From Novilysobacter selenitireducens (GTDB lineage Bacteria > Pseudomonadota > Gammaproteobacteria > Xanthomonadales > Xanthomonadaceae), in contig NZ_JAINZW010000006.1 in assembly GCF_020026895.1 (NCBI RefSeq), positions 124,001 through 188,000 of the forward strand: DNA of 64,000 bases, given 5' to 3'. Below, piece after piece: positions 53,401 through 60,005 of the stretch (position 1 is the first letter of the stretch; each line of letters starts with the position of its first letter). The notes below the pieces were generated by a model. That model ran no database searches. It was given only the letters and a program-made list of their open reading frames with translations, and was not told the origin of the DNA. Made by a program: the position numbers and the translations under genes.

Positions 53401-53513
53401 ACCGGCAGGTTGATGAACCCCCAGATGCCGGCCACGCACAGCACGAAGAACACCATCACCGCCGGCAGCGGCCGGTTGATGGCCCAGGACGACAGCGTGC
53501 CGCCGCCGCTCAT
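50433..53513 (-). CDS. RND multidrug efflux permease (HAE1 family)
   Basis: The 1026-residue proton antiporter has the AcrB-like layout: twelve spans in two halves with large periplasmic loops. It begins with MSGGGTLSSWAINRPLPAVM and has FPDIAFPMTTVTVLQPGASP. The paired Asp residues of TM4 are in LSVVVGILVDDAIVEIENI, and MMAAYLLKPH and the second-half LIGLLMLIGVATKNSILLVDYA follow. The sequence is closer to the MdtBC/general HAE1 group than to metal (CzcA) pumps because no metal-site motif (DFGxxxD) is seen. The start overlaps the adaptor gene by four bases. No outer-membrane channel gene is linked, so a TolC homologue elsewhere is expected. Confidence 0.92.
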   Translation of the reverse strand: MSGGGTLSSWAINRPLPAVMVFFVLCVAGIWGFINLPVARFPDIAFPMTTVTVLQPGASPSQLETEVTRRIEDSVATIPDIKRVVSTVTEGTSTTMIEFELSVDIDAALDETKDAVTRVRTDLPQDIQEPLVSKVEIGGALLTYAVSAPSMAPDQLSWFVDRDVSRALYGVDGVAQVSRIGGIERQIRIDLDPQQLHAFGVTAAEVSQQLAQIQVERPGGRTEIGGEQQTIRTVGTVEDVRQLRDYTISLADGRAVRLSSIATVSDAAADPSQVALLDGESVVGFSVSRSRGSDELDVKAQVQETLDDLAASHPGVEFDLVSNMVDETERSYSSSMTMLWEGALLALVVVWLFLRDWRATWVSAVALPLSIIPTFAVIYFLGFSLNIITLLALSVVVGILVDDAIVEIENIVRHLGMGKTPREAAREAADEIGTAVIATSATLAAVFVPVAFMPGIAGKFFREFGWTAATAVMFSLLVARLLTPMMAAYLLKPHADNVAESKLMKRYLGWVDAALRHRARTLWIAFGLFVLSLAMVPFIPTTFIPTSDQGRSNLSIELPPGTPIEETVAVTEQARERLAAIPELQQVFTMVGSVLDLGDPSRTGTGDPRKATLVVDWGPSDDRDRDQKALEQEVRQRLADLPGTRVSFVSAEPGELMQLVLAGDDPEKLHDAAAAVERDLRQLEGLGSISSSASLLRPEIRIVPDPARAAELGVSTAAIAEAARVATAGDYTQRMAKLNLPDRQIPIRVGFAREDLRDPSLVGQLQVRGNQGPVPLSAVADIETGSGPSVISRYKRQRNVTLTAELNGRPLGEVMQEVQQLPSVNNLPAGVDFLNTGDAEVFVELFTGFALAMAAGIVCIYMVLLLLFNHPVQPVTILTAVPLSAGGAFGALLLTQNMLSLPALIGLLMLIGVATKNSILLVDYAVMAEDEHGLSQHDALVDACRKRARPVIMTTLAMGAGMLPLALGLSGDSSFRAPMAWAVIGGLITSTLLSLIVVPAAYTVLHDVGDWFARRFRGGKAEPATG

Positions 53514-54637
53514 CGGGCGGGGGCCGTGTCAGCGGTGGCCGGGGTGGCGGCTTCGCCCGCGGCGTTGGGCGCCACCACGCGCACGCGGTCGCCATCGGCG
53601 AGGAAGCCTGCGCCGCGCGTCACCACCTGCGCACCTTCGGCCAGGCCGCCGCGCACCTCGACATAGCCGTTGTCGGCGGCGCCGCGCTCGATGCGCTTGA
53701 TCGACACCGTGCCTTCGCCATCGACGACGAACACCGAGGGGAACCCGTCACGCAACACCACCGCCTCGTCGGGCACCACCGGCACCGTGGCCAGGCCCGT
53801 GTTGATGCGGCCCTCCAGGTACGTGCCAGGGCGCAGTGCACCGGGGTCGGGCAGGTCGGCGAACACCGTGCCGGTGCGGCTGGCCGCATCCACGCCCGGC
53901 GATACCGCCCGCACCACGCCCGTCACCATCGCGCCGTTGCGGTCGCGCAGTTCAACCCGGTCGCCGGGCTCCACCGCACCCAGGTCGGCGGCGGGCAATT
54001 CCGCGCGCCACTCCAGCGCGCCGTCCTTGATCAGACGAAGCAGTTCACTGCCCGCGGCGACCACCTGGCCGGGTTGCACGAGACGGGCCGAGATCACGCC
54101 ATGGGCCGGCGCGCGCAGGGTGGCGAAGTCGCGACGCAGCTGCGCGGCGTCGCGCGCCGCGCGCGCCGTGCCGACGCGGGCCTCGGCCTGGGTACGGGCC
54201 GCACGCAATTCGTCCAGCGCCGAGGCGCTGATGTACTGGCCGCCGGCGAGCTGCTCGCCGCGGTTGAGGTTGGAGCGGGCCAGCGCCGCGCCGGCCTCAG
54301 CCTCGCGCAGGGCGGCCTGTGCCTGCGCCAGGTCCGACTCCAGCGTGCGCGCGTCCAAGGTGAGCAGCACGTCGCCGCGCGCGACCGCCTCGCCTTCATC
54401 GACATTGACCGACGTGACCCGCTGGCCGCTCAGCTCCACGCCCAGCTGCATCTCCTCGACCGCCGTGACCGGCCCGGAGGCGGTGATGGCGCTGGCGAGC
54501 TCACGGCGCACCACCGGCGCCGTGGTGACGGCCATGGTGGACGTGTCGGTGGCCGGTTCGGCCTCCTCGCCACCGCAGGCGGCGAGCGTCAGGGCAGCGG
54601 CAAGGGCAATCGACCAGGTCTTGAGCGGGACACGCAT
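53510..54637 (-). CDS. RND efflux periplasmic adaptor (membrane fusion lipoprotein)
   Basis: The 375-residue adaptor has a lipoprotein signal (IALAAALTLAACGGEE, acylated Cys about residue 20). The lipoyl half-motif (VTSVNVDEGEAVARGDVLLTLD) is followed by a coiled-coil hairpin rich in Ala/Arg/Glu (DLAQAQAALREAEAGAALAR) and the second lipoyl half (LRAPAHGVISARLVQPGQVV). The barrel and membrane-proximal domains (RTGTVFADLPDPGALRPGTYLEGRI-like region) close the protein. It links the pump to a TolC-type channel. It heads the operon; the ATG at 54637 fits the lipoprotein signal, and an AT-rich promoter-like stretch lies just upstream. Confidence 0.92.
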   Translation of the reverse strand: MRVPLKTWSIALAAALTLAACGGEEAEPATDTSTMAVTTAPVVRRELASAITASGPVTAVEEMQLGVELSGQRVTSVNVDEGEAVARGDVLLTLDARTLESDLAQAQAALREAEAGAALARSNLNRGEQLAGGQYISASALDELRAARTQAEARVGTARAARDAAQLRRDFATLRAPAHGVISARLVQPGQVVAAGSELLRLIKDGALEWRAELPAADLGAVEPGDRVELRDRNGAMVTGVVRAVSPGVDAASRTGTVFADLPDPGALRPGTYLEGRINTGLATVPVVPDEAVVLRDGFPSVFVVDGEGTVSIKRIERGAADNGYVEVRGGLAEGAQVVTRGAGFLADGDRVRVVAPNAAGEAATPATADTAPAR

Positions 54638-54668
54638 GGGCAAGGCGCCGGCAAAACGGCGGGCCAGT

Positions 54669-54690
54669 GTACTGGACAGTTTATTAATTC
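54669..54690 (-). promoter_or_regulatory. Operator-like palindrome in the AT-rich pump promoter region
   Basis: TGTACTGGACAGTTTATTAA contains the inverted repeat ACTG-GA-CAGT beside TTTATTAAT. It is the only AT-rich spot in the 193-base gap, 32 bases upstream of the adaptor start. Its form resembles TetR-type operators at RND pump promoters. No TetR gene is adjacent. Confidence 0.4.
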
Positions 54691-54743
54691 GGATTTCACC
54701 AAGCCGCGCCGCCATCTGCGGTGCGGACACGTCGCGTAGACCG

Positions 54744-54834
54744 TGTAGCCCGGGTAAGCGGAGCGCACCCGGGAGCCGTGTCACGCCGGATACACCCCGA
54801 TCCCGGGTGCGGCTTGCAGCCTTACCCGGGCTAC
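54744..54834. repeat. Inverted REP pair, CCCGGGTAAG type
   Basis: GTAGCCCGGGTAAGCGGAGC at 54744 and the reverse unit CCTTACCCGGGCTAC ending at 54834 face each other. Each has a CCCGGGT / ACCCGGG stem and a GTAG foot. The right unit supplies the TAG stop of the adjacent minus-strand gene. Confidence 0.88.
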
Positions 54835-55130
54835 GCGGGGCCAACCCGACGACGCGCCCGCCAGCCGATCCACAGCCAACCCAGCGCCGCGCCGGCCAGG
54901 CCACCCCAGATCACACCCTCCGTGAACCGGTAGCCCAGTTGGTGTGTCACCGCCGCGCCGATCGCCATACCGACCAGCGCCAACCCCGCGACCTTGCGCT
55001 TCTCGCGTTCATGCCAGTCCTCGCGCGCCTGCCGCTCGCGGTTGGCCTTTCGCTCAGGAGTCGGCTGCAGGAAGGCGCGGGCAATGGCGTCGGCGCGGTC
55101 GGCATCCATGCGGGGCGGCTGCTTGTCCAT
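54831..55130 (-). CDS. Small membrane protein with two C-terminal spans
   Basis: The 99-residue product has a charged N-terminal half (RADAIARAFLQPTPERKANR and EDWHEREKRK) and two spans (VAGLALVGMAIGAAVTH and EGVIWGGLAGAALGWLWIGW), ending RARRRVGPA. No family is recognised. The ATG at 55130 is preferred; an upstream ATG would add 18 residues without a signal. The stop codon TAG lies inside a REP foot (GTAGCCCGGG), so the original C terminus may have been altered by repeat insertion. Confidence 0.6.
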   Translation of the reverse strand: MDKQPPRMDADRADAIARAFLQPTPERKANRERQAREDWHEREKRKVAGLALVGMAIGAAVTHQLGYRFTEGVIWGGLAGAALGWLWIGWRARRRVGPA

Positions 55131-55202
55131 AAGTGGCGTGATCCAGATCCGGTGGGCCGCAAGGATCGCACCGGGCCCCATCACCGGGCCAGCCGGGCGC
55201 GG

Positions 55203-55766
55203 CTACTCGGGCTGCGCGGCATCCGTGCTGTCGGCCGGCGGCGCCGCTTCAACCCCCCGTTCGCGCGCCATCATCACCAGTACGACCACGAACCCGAACG
55301 GCACGGCGAAGAACGCCTGCCACCACGGGCTGAGCCCGGCATCGCGCAGGCGGCGGGTGCCAGCAGCCAGCAGCGGCACCAGCGCGATGATCGCCACCAG
55401 TTGGTAGAGGCGCTCGTGGATCGTGGTGGCTACGGCGAACACCAGCACCAGGAACAGCAGGAACCACCAGTACGCCGCGCGGCCGGTGGTGCCGTGGAAG
55501 TCGGCGAAGCGCACCAGGCCGTCGCGCACCGCCTCCACAGCCGGGTTGGCGGCGACCGGTGGCGCCACGCCGTCTGCGACGATCAGCTCATCGGCGTCCA
55601 CGCCGAACACGGCCGCCAGCGCCCGCACCGATTCCATCGACGCGTTGCCGCTGGACTCCAGCCGCTGCACGGTCCGCAGGTTCAACCCGCACGCGATGGC
55701 CAGCTGCTCCTGCGACCACTGGCGCCCGGTACGCAACTGCCGGACGCGGTCGGAGTGGATCTTCAT
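55203..55766 (-). CDS. XRE-family HTH fused to a DUF805 membrane domain
   Basis: The 187-residue protein starts with a helix-turn-helix of the XRE/Cro type (RVRQLRTGRQWSQEQLAIACGLNLRTVQRLESSGNAS region, residues 7-43). The C-terminal DUF805 domain follows: VEAVRDGLVRFADFHGTTGRAAYWWFLLFLVLV is recognisable from its GRxxYWWF signature, with three spans and RRLRDAGLSPWW. It predicts a DNA-binding protein anchored in the inner membrane. Its target is unknown; it may act on its own promoter or on neighbours. The ATG at 55766 starts the HTH directly. Confidence 0.82.
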   Translation of the reverse strand: MKIHSDRVRQLRTGRQWSQEQLAIACGLNLRTVQRLESSGNASMESVRALAAVFGVDADELIVADGVAPPVAANPAVEAVRDGLVRFADFHGTTGRAAYWWFLLFLVLVFAVATTIHERLYQLVAIIALVPLLAAGTRRLRDAGLSPWWQAFFAVPFGFVVVLVMMARERGVEAAPPADSTDAAQPE

Positions 55767-55904
55767 CGGGCGGCCTGCCAGGGCGGTGGGGAGGGCGCCA
55801 ACGTAGCCCAAACCCGGCGATCGCGTGACGGCAGAAGGACGGCAGCCTTGCGACAGTGCGGTGTCGGCGCCCCAAAACGGGGAAGGGGGCAGCGGGGCAA
55901 CCGG

Positions 55905-56486
55905 TCAGCCGGCCGGCGCCGGCGCGTCCTTGTCCTCGTCCACCACGTAGTCCAGCAGGTCGCAATTGGCGGGCGGCCGGTCGTTGAGGAACACGCTGAT
56001 GTCGCCGGTGACCTCCAGGATTGCGAAGTCCACCTGCGACAGCGACCGCGCGCCCTTGATGCGAAGTTCGGCGAACAGCTCGCGCCGGGTGGTGCGCTCG
56101 GAATTGAGCGCGTGCCAGTGGATCTCGCCATCCTTTACGAGGATGCGCGGCCGCGACTCCACGTAGTCGCGCACGGGGCGGAAGCGCTCGCTCAGGAACT
56201 CCACGCCCAGCGTCACCGCGGTCACGCCCAGCAGGATCACGGCGGCGTATGCGATCGGCACGTCGGGATACAACAGCGCATCGCCCGCCGCCGAACCCAG
56301 CGCAATCATCAGCAGGTGCTGCATCGGGCTCAGGTTCTGCTGGCCGTGCTTGCCCAGCAGGCGCAGGACCAGCAGCAGGATCGCGAAGACGATAAGGATC
56401 TTCAGGCCGATTTCCAGCATGTACGGCAGGGGCGGATCGCCCAGGAGCATGCGGTCCCAGTCGAAGACGGTGATGTCGGCTTTCAT
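55905..56486 (-). CDS. DUF421 (YetF-like) membrane protein, copy 1
   Basis: The 193-residue product has three N-terminal spans (YMLEIGLKILIVFAILLLVLR and following) and the conserved RLLGKHGQQNLSPMQHLLMIALGSAAGD of the family. A soluble C-terminal DUF421 domain follows (RPRILVKDGEIHWHALNSERTTRRELFAELRIKGARSLSQVDFAILEVTGDISVF). YetF-type proteins occur in envelope-stress and sporulation contexts; their biochemical role is unknown. A second member lies about 4.5 kb away. The gene is divergent from the ferritin-like gene. Confidence 0.85.
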   Translation of the reverse strand: MKADITVFDWDRMLLGDPPLPYMLEIGLKILIVFAILLLVLRLLGKHGQQNLSPMQHLLMIALGSAAGDALLYPDVPIAYAAVILLGVTAVTLGVEFLSERFRPVRDYVESRPRILVKDGEIHWHALNSERTTRRELFAELRIKGARSLSQVDFAILEVTGDISVFLNDRPPANCDLLDYVVDEDKDAPAPAG

Positions 56487-56688
56487 CGGTGGCTCCACGG
56501 CGCACGTGCTGAACGGGGAAGTGTCTGCCCCGGCCGGAAAGACGCGGTGAAAGCGCGCCTCGACGAAGCTGAAGCCTTCACCGTATCCACCGTTTCCATC
56601 ACGGCGCGCTAGCGTTGCCGGTCCTAGCGTCCGTGGCTCCCCCAACACCCGCGTCCGCATGCGCGGGGAGCATCAGAAGGAGCACGCA

Positions 56689-57306
56689 ATGGCACGCAAG
56701 GCATACGACACCGCGCAGTTGAACGAGCTGCTCTACCAGGCGCTGGAAACGGAAATCGGCGGCGCGCAGATCTACGAGACCGCCATCAGCTGCGCGGTCA
56801 ATCCGGACCTGAAAAAGGAATGGAAGGAGTACCTGGAAGAGACCCGCACGCACCGCAAGGTGTTGCTGAACGTGTTCGAGCAGCTCGGACTGGACCCGGA
56901 CACCCGCACCCCGGGCCGTGACGTCGTCGGCTTCATGGGCGAGTCGCTGGTCAAGGCGATGGAGATGGCGAAGAAGGCGGGCGACCCGGCCGCCGCCGAA
57001 CTGGTCGCAGGTGAGTGCGTGGTGCTGGCCGAGACCAAGGACCACATGAACTGGGAGCTGATCGGCCTGGTCGCCGAGAAGGGCCAGGGCGACGCCACGA
57101 AGGTGCTGAAGGCCGCGCACGAGGCGGTGGAAGAGGACGAGGACCATCACCTCTACCACACCACCGGCTGGACCCGGGAGCTGTGGATCCAGTCGCTCGG
57201 CCTGCCCGCCGTGCTGCCGCCGCCGGAAGAGGTCAAGAACGTCGAGACCGCCATCGGTGCCTCGCGCGCCGAGCAGGCCCGCGACGAGATGCTCAAGCGG
57301 CATTGA
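56689..57306 (+). CDS. Ferritin-like four-helix-bundle protein
   Basis: The 205-residue protein is predicted all-helical, with metal-ligand patterns of ferritin-like diiron carboxylates: LLYQALETEIGGAQIYE (Glu on helix A), TRTHRKVLLNVFE (ExxH-like), ECVVLAETKDHMNWELIG (ExxH) and EDEDHHLYHTTG. It resembles bacterial ferritin-like domain proteins rather than true ferritin or Dps, and may store iron or handle oxidants. AAGGAG six bases before the ATG fixes the start. It is monocistronic; a REP pair begins 10 bases after the stop. Confidence 0.72.
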   Translation: MARKAYDTAQLNELLYQALETEIGGAQIYETAISCAVNPDLKKEWKEYLEETRTHRKVLLNVFEQLGLDPDTRTPGRDVVGFMGESLVKAMEMAKKAGDPAAAELVAGECVVLAETKDHMNWELIGLVAEKGQGDATKVLKAAHEAVEEDEDHHLYHTTGWTRELWIQSLGLPAVLPPPEEVKNVETAIGASRAEQARDEMLKRH

Positions 57307-57316
57307 TCGCACGTCC

Positions 57317-57418
57317 GTAGCCCGGGTAAGGCCAACGGCCGCACCCGGGTCACGATAAGGACGTAGCGACGGAGCGGACGCAAACCCCGGGTGCGGCCTG
57401 CGGCCTTACCCGGGCTAC
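57317..57418. repeat. Inverted REP pair, CCCGGGTAAG type
   Basis: GTAGCCCGGGTAAGGCC at 57317 and GGCCTTACCCGGGCTAC ending at 57418 are near-identical units in opposite orientation. The left foot lies 10 bases after the ferritin-like stop. The right foot supplies the stop codon of the cysteine hydrolase gene. Confidence 0.9.
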
Positions 57419-57993
57419 TGGGTGCCCCGGAAATCGTCTGCAGTGATCCGCGCACCGATGCGGGTGTCGCCGCCCAACGACGCCCGCATCACCTCCAGCG
57501 CCGCGTCGTTGCGTTCCGCAGTCTCGGCCGCCACGCAATCGCGCGGCACGAACAGCTTGAGGTCGCGCACATTTGCATCCATCGCCGTGGCCACCACGCA
57601 GCTGTCGGTGGCGATGCCGGTCAGGATCAGCCTGCGCACCCCCAGTTCGTCCAGCAGCCGCTCCAGAGGCGTCTGGTGGAAGGCCGAGTTGGACGGCTTG
57701 AGCACGAAGTAGTCGGTCGCCTCCGGGCGCACCTGCTCCACCAGCGGCGCCCCGCGCGACCCCGAGCCGCCGCACAGCGCCACCACCCGATGGAAATCCG
57801 AGCGCCACTGGCCGTAGTTGTCGTTGGCGTAGATCACCGGCACCCCGGCATCCGTCGCACGGCGCTTGAGCGCGGCGATGTGCGTGGCCGCCTCCAGCGC
57901 AGTCGGCAGCAAGGTCTCGCCGCCGTCGAAGTCCAGCGCGTTGACCATGTCGATGATCAGCAGGGCGATGTCGGATCGGTCGCGGTCCGCCAT
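57415..57993 (-). CDS. Isochorismatase-like cysteine hydrolase
   Basis: The 192-residue protein has the isochorismatase fold with the catalytic triad in place: Asp in ALLIIDMVNAL, Lys in YFVLKPSNSAF and Cys in ILTGIATDSCVVATAMDA, preceded by the cis-peptide GIATD segment. The family includes nicotinamidases, isochorismatases and other amidohydrolases; the substrate cannot be set from these motifs. The start ATG follows the 395-base repeat region on the minus strand. Its TAG stop is part of a REP foot, so the terminal residues (DDFRGTQ) end at the repeat junction. Confidence 0.85.
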   Translation of the reverse strand: MADRDRSDIALLIIDMVNALDFDGGETLLPTALEAATHIAALKRRATDAGVPVIYANDNYGQWRSDFHRVVALCGGSGSRGAPLVEQVRPEATDYFVLKPSNSAFHQTPLERLLDELGVRRLILTGIATDSCVVATAMDANVRDLKLFVPRDCVAAETAERNDAALEVMRASLGGDTRIGARITADDFRGTQ

Positions 57994-58388
57994 GTGTGCG
58001 GTGTCGGAGTGGGGCAGGGGAGGGTGGTGTAGCACTGGTGACGGAGAGGGTGCGTCAACTCGGCGTAGTCCGCACACCCCTTACCCCGTCATTCCCGCCA
58101 ATTGGCCCGTCATTCCCGCGAAGGCGGGAACCCATGGACGTTGAACGCGTCGTGGTCCGGCGGCTTTGGTGCCCGGAGCCCAATCGAAAGTCCACGGAGG
58201 TTCGGCTCCGCCGAAGTAAGTCTGGAGCGCGCCTTCGCGGGAATGACGCAGAAAAGCAGTCCGGGCAAGCGCCGCGCTGTGCCACGACGGCACCAGCCTG
58301 AATCACGAGGCCAACGCACCGCAGCACGCCGCGTCAGTCGGTGGTCGCGTAGATCCTGTCCCGGGTGCGGCTTTCAGCCTTACCCGGG
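57994..58388. other. 395-base intergenic region filled with repeats
   Basis: No gene is supported. It holds a partial ATTCCCGC repeat (58087-58099), a 139-base inverted-repeat element (58109-58247), and a CCCGGGTAAG-type REP that enters the next gene's stop. The promoter of the cysteine hydrolase gene should lie at about 58000-58080. Confidence 0.65.
58109..58247. mobile_element. 139-base MITE-like element
   Basis: Perfect 18-base terminal inverted repeats GTCATTCCCGCGAAGGCG and CGCCTTCGCGGGAATGAC flank a 103-base non-coding core. The ends match those of the 88-base element at 42785, so both belong to one family. Confidence 0.75.
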
Positions 58389-58392
58389 CTAC
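58360..58392 (-). repeat. Single REP unit, CCCGGGTAAG type
   Basis: Minus strand GTAGCCCGGGTAAGGCTGAA begins at 58392; its stem partner GCACCCGGG follows. The TAG in its foot is the stop codon of the adjacent YdeI-like gene. Confidence 0.87.
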
Positions 58393-58934
58393 ATCGCCTC
58401 GGGCGCCGACAGCCCCTTGCCGTACATCCCCGACCGGTCGAAGCAGCACACGCGGCGCTTGCCCGTGGCCAGCATGTCGCAGGCGTTGGCGATGCGGCGG
58501 GTGCGGGTGTCCTCGCGTTTGGCCGAGGTGATCCACGCGATCCAGTCGTGACGCGCGGCGGGCGTGATGTCGGCCCACACCGCATTCGCTTCTGGGGCCG
58601 CCGCCAGCGCCTTGCGCAGCTCCGCCGGCACCGTGGGCTCGGGCATCGTCCCGCTGGGCGTGACCTCCAGCGCGACGGTGTCGCCTGCATCCACGGCCGC
58701 GGCCTCACGCAGTTTGTTGTCGACTTTCAGCCAGTGGCTGCCTTGGCCGTCCGGCTCCAGCACCGCGCTGAACGACGCGCCCTCCAGCGTGCCCTCCACG
58801 CCCACCTGCCCGCGCGAGGGCAGCTTCGCGCTGGCGGCCTTGGGTACGAGGAGGAAGGTCCAGGCCGCATTGGCCGGCTTGGCCGGGCGCAGGAGCTTGG
58901 CCTTGAACCGCACGGGCGACGTCGCTTTGCTCAT
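58389..58934 (-). CDS. DUF1905/YdeI family protein
   Basis: The 181-residue protein has an N-terminal DUF1905 beta domain (VRFKAKLLRP, WTFLLVPKAASAKLPSRGQVGVEG, VDAGDTVALEVTPSG). The C-terminal YdeI/OmpD-associated helical region reads VPAELRKALAAAPEANAVW and TPAARHDWIAWITSAKREDTR with RRIANACDMLATGKRR. YdeI-type proteins have been linked to bacteriocin and antimicrobial-peptide resistance in enterobacteria; the role here is unknown. The last codons GAG GCG ATG run into a TAG supplied by a REP foot. Confidence 0.82.
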   Translation of the reverse strand: MSKATSPVRFKAKLLRPAKPANAAWTFLLVPKAASAKLPSRGQVGVEGTLEGASFSAVLEPDGQGSHWLKVDNKLREAAAVDAGDTVALEVTPSGTMPEPTVPAELRKALAAAPEANAVWADITPAARHDWIAWITSAKREDTRTRRIANACDMLATGKRRVCCFDRSGMYGKGLSAPEAM

Positions 58935-59000
58935 GGACGCGAACCGTAAACCATGCGCGCCACGGACGTCACATCGTCCATAGGGGCTTGGAAGGTCACT

Positions 59001-59023
59001 GTAGAAGCGGCTTCAGCCGCGAT
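59001..59023 (+). repeat. Single REP unit, GAGCGGCTTCAGCCGC type (degenerate foot context)
   Basis: GTAGAAGCGGCTTCAGCCGC lies between the divergently placed YdeI start and the truncated-haemoglobin stop. Confidence 0.8.
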
Positions 59024-59047
59024 CCCCGCAGCCGCGCCGCCCCGGCC

Positions 59048-59449
59048 TCAACCGCCGATCACCTCCAACCCCAGCGGCCGGCGGTTCGGGTCCAGCCCCA
59101 GCCCGTACTGCAGGCTGCCGCCGATGCGCTCGGCGATGGCCATCAGCGTGCGGGTGTTGTCGGGGCCGACCGTTTCCAGCGCGGTGCGCTCCCACAGCGC
59201 GAGCCACGTGGTGAAGTGCTCGGCGTGGATCGCGTGGCCGCGGTGGGCGGCCATCGGGTTGCCGCGGTAGCTTTGCGCGCGCAGCGCCACCGAGCACCAG
59301 AAATCGACCAGCGTCGCCTTGTGGGCGTCCCAGTCGTGCACCGCGTTGTTGAACACCGGGCCCAGCTCGGGGTCGCGCCGGACGCGGTCGTAGAACCGGT
59401 CCACCAGCAGGGCGATGGCGGCTTCGTCGAGGGTCTTGGTGTCGGTCAT
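59048..59449 (-). CDS. Group III truncated haemoglobin
   Basis: The 133-residue globin matches group III (P) truncated haemoglobins such as Campylobacter Ctb. It has ALLVDRFYDRVRRDPELGPVFNNAV with the B10 Tyr and CD1 Phe region, HKATLVDFWCSVALRAQSYRGNP, and the proximal His in HAEHFTTWLALWERTA. Family members bind O2 and may take part in peroxide or nitrosative chemistry. The ATG at 59449 gives the family length. No flavohaemoglobin or NO regulator lies nearby. Confidence 0.85.
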   Translation of the reverse strand: MTDTKTLDEAAIALLVDRFYDRVRRDPELGPVFNNAVHDWDAHKATLVDFWCSVALRAQSYRGNPMAAHRGHAIHAEHFTTWLALWERTALETVGPDNTRTLMAIAERIGGSLQYGLGLDPNRRPLGLEVIGG

Positions 59450-59511
59450 GCAACGGTGCGGCGGTGCGGGGAGGTCGCCATTGTCGCCGATGGCGCCCCC
59501 GCTAAGGACCG

Positions 59512-60003
59512 TCACGCCCCACTGGAAGGCAGCCGGGGCGCAAGTGCGAACAGGCATTCGCCCTGCATGGCCGCACGCTCCCCGACGGGCAATGCAAGGA
59601 TGCACGCCAGCGCATCCCGTACCGCGCGCAGCCGCTGCTCGGTCACCTCGTTCTCGCACTCCAGCGCCTGCACGGTGGGCCACATGCCACCGGCGCCCGT
59701 GGCGGCACCGAACAGCTCACACGACGGCGCCCGGTAGGCCAGCCACGCGACGTGCGCCTCTTGCAGCGCCACGGGCAGGCGAGTGCCCATGTGGTCGAGG
59801 CCTCCGGACTTCACCTGTGCGAGCAGCGCTTCGTGTGCGGCCTGCAGCCCGGTGTCGGCGACATCACGACGCGCCGCCATCAGGTGGGCGGTGTGCATGG
59901 CGCTGCCTTCAGGCCAGTCGGCGCCGTCCTGCGCGGCCGCTGCTGGCGGTGCAGCAAGCGACGCCAGCACGGCCAGCGCTACCACAGCGATGCGCGGCGC
60001 CAC
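59512..60003 (-). CDS. LprI-like (DUF1311) exported protein
   Basis: The product of about 163 residues has a signal peptide (IAVVALAVLASLAAPPAAAA) and the DUF1311/LprI pattern: VALQEAHVAWLAYRAPSCELFGAATGAGGMWPTVQALECENEVTEQRLRAV contains AWLAYR, Cys, a Gly-rich turn, Cys and the TEQR helix. LprI proteins inhibit lysozyme in Mycobacterium; many DUF1311 proteins have no known role. The start is uncertain: GTG at 60003, or a TTG at 60009 that overlaps the stop of the upstream gene (TTGA). Either way it is coupled to the small secreted protein gene. Confidence 0.72.
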   Translation of the reverse strand: MAPRIAVVALAVLASLAAPPAAAAQDGADWPEGSAMHTAHLMAARRDVADTGLQAAHEALLAQVKSGGLDHMGTRLPVALQEAHVAWLAYRAPSCELFGAATGAGGMWPTVQALECENEVTEQRLRAVRDALACILALPVGERAAMQGECLFALAPRLPSSGA

Positions 60004-60005
60004 GC

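Noticed and set aside
53670-56612. A 980-codon plus-strand open frame across the pump adaptor, small proteins and DUF421 gene
   Set aside because: It crosses intergenic repeats and several well-supported minus-strand genes; a GC-rich shadow frame.
58102-58551. Open frame containing ARHSREGGNPWTL
   Set aside because: It is another translation of the repeat element and runs antisense into the YdeI-like gene.
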